Assembly: GCF_003290125.1 (NCBI RefSeq)
Contig: NZ_QMKH01000001.1
Coordinates: forward strand, 992,001-1,056,000
Origin: Microvirga flavescens
Lineage (GTDB): Bacteria > Pseudomonadota > Alphaproteobacteria > Rhizobiales > Beijerinckiaceae
DNA length: 64,000 nt
Reading direction: 5' to 3'
The notes below the pieces were generated by a model. That model saw nothing but the letters and a program-made list of their open reading frames with translations, had not been told where the DNA came from and made no database searches. Of this stretch, positions 57,342 to 64,000 are shown piece after piece. The stretch's first letter is position 1. Each line of letters starts with the position of its first letter. The position numbers and the translations under genes are program-made.

Positions 57342-57995
57342 ATGTCGAACGCGATTGAGCAAAAAAAGCCCCGTTGGGGCGTCTGGATCGCCGGTCTCGC
57401 CGGCCTGTGCGTCCTGGGAGCCGCCGTTTTTTACGGTCTGCCCTCGCGCCCGTTTCTCGCCGGAGCGCAGGAGTGCCGCGCGTCCGAGGCCGCGCTGGAG
57501 CGGGTGCGCCCTCTCGCGAAGGGAAGCCTTGCGGCGCTCACCATCCCGCAGACGTCCAAGACACCACCTGCGCTCGCCTTCACCGATGCGGCGGGCCAGC
57601 CGAAGGCGCTGTCGGATTTCAAGGGCAAGGCGGTTCTCGTCAATCTCTGGGCGACCTGGTGCGTGCCCTGCCGGGAGGAGATGCCCGCCCTCGACAAGCT
57701 TCAGGCCGAACTCGGGGCTGGCGACTTCGAGGTCGTGGCCATCAACGTGGACACGCGCAATCCCGACAAGCCGAAGGCGTGGTTGCAGGAAAACGGTATC
57801 CATAACCTCGCCTATTACGCCGACCCGTCGGGCAAGGTGCTTCAGACCCTGCAGAAGTCGGGCCACGTCGTCGGCCTGCCGACGACCGTTCTGGTGGATG
57901 GCTCGGGCTGCGAGATCGCGCTGCTGAAAGGGCCCGCCGAATGGCATTCGCCGGATGCGCTCGCCTTCATCCGCGCCGCCCTCGGGCGTTCCTAG
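57342..57995 (+). CDS. TlpA/ResA-type thiol:disulfide oxidoreductase
   Basis: This 217-aa membrane-anchored periplasmic thioredoxin has one N-terminal span (residues about 13-32). The redox site is Cys107-Val-Pro-Cys110 in NLWATWCVPCREEM, and the cis-proline is in VGLPTTVLVDGSG. Such TlpA proteins reduce apocytochrome or other periplasmic disulfides. The ATG at 57342 is preferred over a TTG at 57315. Confidence 0.9.
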   Translation: MSNAIEQKKPRWGVWIAGLAGLCVLGAAVFYGLPSRPFLAGAQECRASEAALERVRPLAKGSLAALTIPQTSKTPPALAFTDAAGQPKALSDFKGKAVLVNLWATWCVPCREEMPALDKLQAELGAGDFEVVAINVDTRNPDKPKAWLQENGIHNLAYYADPSGKVLQTLQKSGHVVGLPTTVLVDGSGCEIALLKGPAEWHSPDALAFIRAALGRS

Positions 57996-58001
57996 GCTGA
58001 C

Positions 58002-58331
58002 TTAGACGAGCTTCTTGAACGCTCCGTCGGCGTCGGGAACGCCGGCCTCTCCTGAAAAGGCGGGCTTGGAAAGACGCCAGGGCCTCTGCATAGCCTCGCG
58101 CGTCTCGCCGCGCTTCAGATGCTGCAGAGTGCCGTCGGTGCGGACTGCGTCGATGACGATGAAGCCGAGAGCCTGCAGCATGACGGCCGCCGTCTTTGTC
58201 GCCAGATCGTCCGCGGGCACGGCAATCGAGCCCGCCGCATAAACGGTTTCGATGAGGTTTTCGGAGAGCGCCGAAGCGTTTCTCTTCCTGCCATGCGTGA
58301 AGGCAAGGATGTTCGTTCCAGTGTCATCCAT
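58002..58331 (-). CDS. Hypothetical protein downstream of grxD
   Basis: This 109-aa soluble protein reads LIETVYAAGSIAVPADDLAT, then VMLQALGFIVIDAV and a polar C-terminus. No known motif, signal peptide or membrane segment is seen. It could be the last gene of the purine/grxD run, 161 bp after grxD, or independently expressed. I do not recognise the family. Confidence 0.5.
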   Translation of the reverse strand: MDDTGTNILAFTHGRKRNASALSENLIETVYAAGSIAVPADDLATKTAAVMLQALGFIVIDAVRTDGTLQHLKRGETREAMQRPWRLSKPAFSGEAGVPDADGAFKKLV

Positions 58332-58492
58332 TTCAGGAAACCCCCGTCATCCGCTCGCTATCGGGCTTGTCTTTGCGCCCATTCGAACAGGACGATTGTG
58401 GCGGAAGGCGGGTGTGTTGCGGAATGCGACAAAAAAACAAAAACAGGGCTCTCGCCCCGTTCCTGAAAAATCCTGAAAATCGGAATTGCAGA

Positions 58493-58828
58493 TCAGGCCG
58501 ATTGCTTGACCGCGATGCCCTTGTCCGCGAAGAGCTGCTGCAGCTCGCCCGTCTGGAACATCTCGCGGGTGATGTCACAGCCGCCGATGAACTCGCCCTT
58601 CACGTAGAGCTGCGGAATCGTTGGCCAGTTGGAATAGTCCTTGATGCTCTGGCGGATGCCCTCGTCCTCAAGCACGTTGATGCCCTTATAGGACACGCCG
58701 AGATAGCCCAGGATCTGGACCACCTGGCCCGAGAACCCACACATGGGGAACTGGGGGGTGCCCTTCATGAAGAGCACGACGTCGTTGGACTTCACTTCGT
58801 TGTCGATCACCTGACGGGCGTCGGTCAT
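58493..58828 (-). CDS. grxD: Monothiol glutaredoxin, Grx4 family
   Basis: This 111-aa protein has the monothiol CGFS site (Cys30 in FPMCGFSGQ), plus KGTPQFPMC and WPTIPQLYVKGEFIGGCDI. Grx4 proteins hold a [2Fe-2S] cluster with BolA, whose gene lies directly upstream on the same strand. Together they act in iron-sulfur delivery and iron sensing. Confidence 0.96.
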   Translation of the reverse strand: MTDARQVIDNEVKSNDVVLFMKGTPQFPMCGFSGQVVQILGYLGVSYKGINVLEDEGIRQSIKDYSNWPTIPQLYVKGEFIGGCDITREMFQTGELQQLFADKGIAVKQSA

Positions 58829-58872
58829 AAGAGGTCTCCTTCATCCCGGCGGTCAAGGCGCCGGGGTTCCTG

Positions 58873-59112
58873 TCAATGATTGTCGGGCGTCAGCGTCGTG
58901 AGCGCAAGAGCGTGCAACACGCCGCCCATGTTTCCCTTGAGCGCGGCATAGACCATCTGATGCTGCTGCACCCGGTTCTTGCCCGCGAAGGCGGAGGAGA
59001 CGACGGTGGCGGCATAGTGGTTGCCGTCGCCCGCCAGGTCCTTGATCTCGATCTTCGCGTCGGGGAGAGCCTCGCGGATCATGCTCTCGATTTCGCCTGC
59101 ATCCATCGCCAT
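58873..59112 (-). CDS. BolA family protein
   Basis: This 79-aa protein has the BolA core: MIREALPDAKIEIKDLAGDG, HYAATVVSSAFAGKNRVQQH (with the conserved His) and the MVYAALKGNMGGVLHALALT helix. It pairs with the monothiol glutaredoxin encoded next to it and is probably a YrbA/BolA2-type partner. It lies 18 bp after purL. Confidence 0.95.
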   Translation of the reverse strand: MAMDAGEIESMIREALPDAKIEIKDLAGDGNHYAATVVSSAFAGKNRVQQHQMVYAALKGNMGGVLHALALTTLTPDNH

Positions 59113-59130
59113 GTGCGCTTCTTTCCCCGT

Positions 59131-61341
<2,211 letters not shown>

Positions 61342-61366
61342 CGGTGTCTCGCGTTTGGAAAAGGGA

Positions 61367-62065
61367 TCAAGCCGCTTTCGCGGTGAACGTCATCAGGCTC
61401 TCGAACAGGCCGCGCCCGTCGGTGCCGCCTATCAGGTCTTCGATCAGGTTTTCCGGATGAGGCATCATGCCGAGCACGTTGAGCTTGTCGGAATAGATGC
61501 CCGCGATGGAATTCATGGAACCGTTGCGGTTCGCATCCGGCGTCACATGCCCGTGCGCGTCGCTGTAGCGGAAGGCGACGAGTCCCTCGCCTTCGATCCG
61601 CTTCAGCGTCTCGCCATCGGCGGTGTAGTTGCCCTCGCCATGCGCAACACAGACGTCGATGGCCTGCCCCTTGGCGTAGGCCTTCGTGAAAGCGGTGTCG
61701 TTGCGCTCCACCTTCAGGAACTGACGGTGGCAGATGAATTTCAGGTTGGCGTTGCGCATCAGGATGCCGGGAAGAAGCCCCGATTCGCATAGGATCTGAA
61801 ATCCGTTGCAGATACCGAGCACCAGGCCGCCGCGCGCCGCATGCGCGCGCACCGCGTCCATGATCGGCGCGCGCCCGGCAATCGCGCCGCAGCGCAAGTA
61901 GTCGCCATAAGAAAAGCCGCCACCCAGCACCACGAGATCGGTGCCGGACGGCAGAGCCGTTTCCGCGTGCCAGACTTTTTCGACCTGCGAGCCCACCGAT
62001 TTGAGCGCGCGCACCGCATCGCCGTCGCGATTGGTGCCGGGAAAGACGATGACAGCGGATTTCAT
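61367..62065 (-). CDS. purQ: Phosphoribosylformylglycinamidine synthase glutaminase subunit PurQ
   Basis: This 232-aa class I glutamine amidotransferase releases ammonia for PurL. The catalytic Cys86 is in [22 protein letters not shown] at the N-terminus and [12 protein letters not shown] near the C-terminus (His-Pro-Glu of the triad) complete the site. Confidence 0.97.
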   Translation of the reverse strand: MKSAVIVFPGTNRDGDAVRALKSVGSQVEKVWHAETALPSGTDLVVLGGGFSYGDYLRCGAIAGRAPIMDAVRAHAARGGLVLGICNGFQILCESGLLPGILMRNANLKFICHRQFLKVERNDTAFTKAYAKGQAIDVCVAHGEGNYTADGETLKRIEGEGLVAFRYSDAHGHVTPDANRNGSMNSIAGIYSDKLNVLGMMPHPENLIEDLIGGTDGRGLFESLMTFTAKAA

Positions 62066-62113
62066 AAGCTCATCCTTCTCTCGTCATGGCGCCTTCTCGG
62101 CGCATGAAACAAA

Positions 62114-62138
62114 GATGCCCGGATCGGGTCCGGGCATG
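62114..62138. repeat. GC-rich palindromic element between purQ and purS
   Basis: ATGCCCGGA at 62115-62123 pairs perfectly with TCCGGGCAT at 62129-62137 around a 5-nt loop. Similar ATGCCCGG hairpins are scattered in Rhizobiales genomes. Its position inside the purS-purQ-purL unit may modulate expression. Confidence 0.7.
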
Positions 62139-62143
62139 ACGGT

Positions 62144-62383
62144 TCAGATCAGGTCGATCTTGTAGTTCTCGATCACCGTATTCGCGAGAAGCTTTTCGCA
62201 GGCTGCCTTCAGCGACGCTTCAGCCTTCGCCTTGTCGGTGGTGTTCAGTTCGATGTCGAACACCTTGCCCTGACGCACACTGCCGATGCCGTCGACGCCG
62301 AGGGATTGCAGGGCTCCCTCGATGGCTTTGCCCTGCGGGTCGAGAACGCCGTTCTTGAGGGTGACGGTGACGCGAGCTTTCAT
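62144..62383 (-). CDS. purS: Phosphoribosylformylglycinamidine synthase subunit PurS
   Basis: This 79-aa protein links PurQ and PurL. It starts MKARVTVTLKNGVLDPQGKA, has AIEGALQSLGVDGIGSVRQGK, and ends ENYKIDLI, typical for PurS. The ATG at 62383 removes a spurious upstream extension. Confidence 0.96.
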   Translation of the reverse strand: MKARVTVTLKNGVLDPQGKAIEGALQSLGVDGIGSVRQGKVFDIELNTTDKAKAEASLKAACEKLLANTVIENYKIDLI

Positions 62384-62459
62384 GGGTCTGATCCGGGCCG
62401 GTTGGGATTTCAGCCAACGCCATAAAGGCATTGGCCGCCGGAGACAATGATTCTGACGC

Positions 62460-62960
62460 TCAGGCCCCGGCAATTCTACGCACGGCGGCTTCCACCTCGC
62501 TCTCGCTGGGGCCGATGACGAGGAAAACGTGCAAGCTCTCCCCCTCCCGGCGGGCAAGGGCCGCCCCCCAGACCGGTGGCTTTACGGCATCAGCGCGGGC
62601 GAGCGAGAGCACAAAGCCGCGGCTTGCGCCGTCCTCAAGGCGTCGTGCTGAGGCGATGACCTTCACTTTTCCTTTTTGCCGGATAAGGGCTTTCGCGAGA
62701 GCTTGTGGGTTTCGCAACGCCGCCTCGGCCTCGTCCGCATCCTTTCCGTGGAGGCGCAGGACACCCGCGACCATTCCCGCGCCGCATTCCTCGCAGGCTG
62801 AAATCGCCTCCGGCTCGCCCCGCTCCTCGGCGATCAGGGGCTTGAGCGGAATAGAGAACCACGGCGCATGTTCGGGCACCCCGGCGACGTTGCGAGGGAT
62901 GTAGGAACAGCCGCTCAAGGCGATCAGGAGGATAAGGGCGGACAGGCGAAGAACCGGCAT
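62460..62960 (-). CDS. Hypothetical lipoprotein
   Basis: This 166-aa exported protein has a signal peptide with lipobox LSGC (Cys17 from ATG 62960), then SYIPRNVAGVPEHAPWFSIP. The mature part contains CEECGAG and a region of Arg/Glu-rich helices, ending VEAAVRRIAGA. No enzyme motif is recognised. It lies between purC and purS on the same strand but has no known link with purine synthesis. Confidence 0.65.
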   Translation of the reverse strand: MPVLRLSALILLIALSGCSYIPRNVAGVPEHAPWFSIPLKPLIAEERGEPEAISACEECGAGMVAGVLRLHGKDADEAEAALRNPQALAKALIRQKGKVKVIASARRLEDGASRGFVLSLARADAVKPPVWGAALARREGESLHVFLVIGPSESEVEAAVRRIAGA

Positions 62961-63028
62961 GACGTTTCTATGCGGCAAAGTTCGCCCGTCGTCGATGGGG
63001 CCGGGCCCCTCACCCTCGCTTCGCTCGA

Positions 63029-63049
63029 CCTCTCCCCGCCGGGGAGAGG
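63029..63049. repeat. Short palindromic element
   Basis: CCTCTCCCC and GGGGAGAGG form a perfect palindrome around CGCC. CTCTCCCCGCCGGGGAGAG-type sequences are dispersed elements in GC-rich alphaproteobacteria. It sits between purC and the lipoprotein gene. Confidence 0.7.
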
Positions 63050-63067
63050 TGAAGGGTGGCTCTAACG

Positions 63068-63092
63068 AAAAAGCCCGGCGCGGGGCCGGGCT
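63068..63092 (-). terminator. Terminator of purC
   Basis: Read on the minus strand, AAGCCCGGCC pairs with the GCCGGGCTT arm and is followed by TTTTT. It lies 28 bp after the purC stop. Confidence 0.8.
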
Positions 63093-63119
63093 TGATTGAT
63101 TCGGGATGCGGGAAGCGCC

Positions 63120-63914
63120 TTACTGCACGAGGCGCGGGCCGGGCATGGCTGGGTTCTCGTTCTCGGAGAGGATGCCGAGGCGGCGGGCCACTTCCGAGTA
63201 GGCTTCCACGAGGCCGCCCATGTCGCGGCGGAAGCGGTCCTTGTCCAGCTTGTCCTTGGACTTGATGTCCCACAGGCGGCAGGAATCCGGGGAGATCTCG
63301 TCGGCGACGACGATCCGCATCATCTCGCCTTCCCACAGGCGGCCGGTTTCCATCTTGAAGTCGACGAGACGGATGCCGACGCCAAGGAAGAGGCCGGAGA
63401 GGAAATCGTTGACGCGGATGGCGAGCGCCATGATGTCGTCGATCTCCTGCGGCGTCGCCCAGCCGAAGGCGGTGATGTGCTCTTCCGAGACCATCGGGTC
63501 GTTCAAGGCGTCGTTCTTGTAATAGAATTCGATGATCGAGCGCGGGAGCTGCGTGCCTTCCTCGATGCCGAGGCGGGTCGAGAGCGACCCGGCGGCCACA
63601 TTGCGAACCACGACCTCGAGCGGGATGATCTCGACCTCGCGGATCAGCTGCTCGCGCATGTTGAGGCGGCGGATGAAGTGGGTCGGGACGCCGATGTCGT
63701 TCAGATTCTGGAAGACAAATTCCGAAATCCGGTTGTTCAGGACGCCTTTGCCGTCGATCACTTCGTGTTTCTTGGCATTGAAGGCGGTAGCGTCATCCTT
63801 GAAGTGCTGGACGAGAGTTCCCGGCTCCGGTCCCTCATAGAGGACCTTCGCCTTGCCTTCGTAAATGCGACGGCGGCGATTCATCAGCGTGTACCGTGGT
63901 TTGAGGAAATCCAT
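63120..63914 (-). CDS. purC: Phosphoribosylaminoimidazole-succinocarboxamide synthase
   Basis: This 264-aa enzyme joins aspartate to CAIR in purine synthesis. [16 protein letters not shown] at the start of the core, [28 protein letters not shown], and [13 protein letters not shown] with [12 protein letters not shown] are standard. The ATG at 63914 is favoured by GGGAG upstream on the minus strand; ATG 63884 (254 aa) is the alternative. It leads the purine gene run of this strand, with purS-purQ-purL downstream after a terminator and a lipoprotein gene. Confidence 0.96.
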   Translation of the reverse strand: MDFLKPRYTLMNRRRRIYEGKAKVLYEGPEPGTLVQHFKDDATAFNAKKHEVIDGKGVLNNRISEFVFQNLNDIGVPTHFIRRLNMREQLIREVEIIPLEVVVRNVAAGSLSTRLGIEEGTQLPRSIIEFYYKNDALNDPMVSEEHITAFGWATPQEIDDIMALAIRVNDFLSGLFLGVGIRLVDFKMETGRLWEGEMMRIVVADEISPDSCRLWDIKSKDKLDKDRFRRDMGGLVEAYSEVARRLGILSENENPAMPGPRLVQ

Positions 63915-64000
63915 GCCGCGGCTCCCTGATAGTCATGCAGATCCGCGGCTCGCAGGAGAGGCGGGCGGACCGCCCTCCGGCTTGAAGCGCAACCTATCCG

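Overview
The window is a GC-rich chromosomal segment of an alphaproteobacterium, most likely order Hyphomicrobiales (Rhizobiales), perhaps close to Methylobacteriaceae, Microvirga or Bosea. The basis is gene content and order (rplU-rpmA-GNAT-obgE-proB-proA-nadD-rsfS-rlmH-envC-ctpA-rppH, a TIGR02302 protein, PurS/PurQ/small PurL, and hbd-etfA-etfB near a PduO-type adenosyltransferase), ATGA-type overlaps and palindromic intergenic repeats. The genus cannot be fixed from sequence reading alone.

Layout. 1-8.6 kb: the 3' end of a hydantoinase/oxoprolinase A gene, a five-gene Dpp/Opp-type ABC importer, two aspartoacylase-like zinc amidohydrolases and an XRE-cupin regulator. Together these look like an uptake and hydrolysis unit for an N-acylated or amide compound. 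8.6-15 kb: an accessory stretch with a carboxylesterase, small unknown proteins, a fragment resembling the C-terminus of inorganic pyrophosphatase, a PhnA-like membrane protein, a DUF3309 miniprotein, and a glycosyltransferase / glycogen-debranching pair. 15-24.3 kb: a decayed integrated island ending at tRNA-Ser(CGA). It holds one intact giant gene (about 1,986 aa: transglutaminase-like Cys/His module, DUF4011, superfamily 1 helicase, Vsr/MTES_1575-type nuclease, DUF3320). Downstream are the ruins of an SbcD-like phosphoesterase, a VPA1262-like protein, a third frameshifted gene and a truncated tyrosine integrase. This is the most interesting part of the window and is probably a partly dismantled antiphage island.

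24.5-35.6 kb is conserved housekeeping: ribosomal proteins L21/L27, Obg, proline synthesis, NAD synthesis, ribosome silencing, 23S rRNA methylation, cell-wall hydrolase activation, C-terminal processing protease and RNA pyrophosphohydrolase. 35.6-43.3 kb mixes small regulators, a DUF4242-adenylate cyclase fusion, tRNA-Leu(CAA), two DedA/YqaA-type membrane proteins, DsbB, an HNH nuclease, a TsdA-like dihaem cytochrome c, TerC and a universal stress protein. 43.3-51 kb holds beta-oxidation/ETF genes, cobalamin adenosyltransferase, a rhomboid protease, a PagL-like outer-membrane enzyme and a large TIGR02302 membrane protein. 51-57.2 kb carries two RTX-type secreted proteins on either side of lysA-lptM. 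57.3-64 kb holds a TlpA-like thioredoxin and the purine operon purC / purS-purQ-purL with bolA and grxD.

Genes were called from reading frames, start context (Shine-Dalgarno, overlaps) and recognised motifs. No database search was possible, so family names rest on motif recognition.
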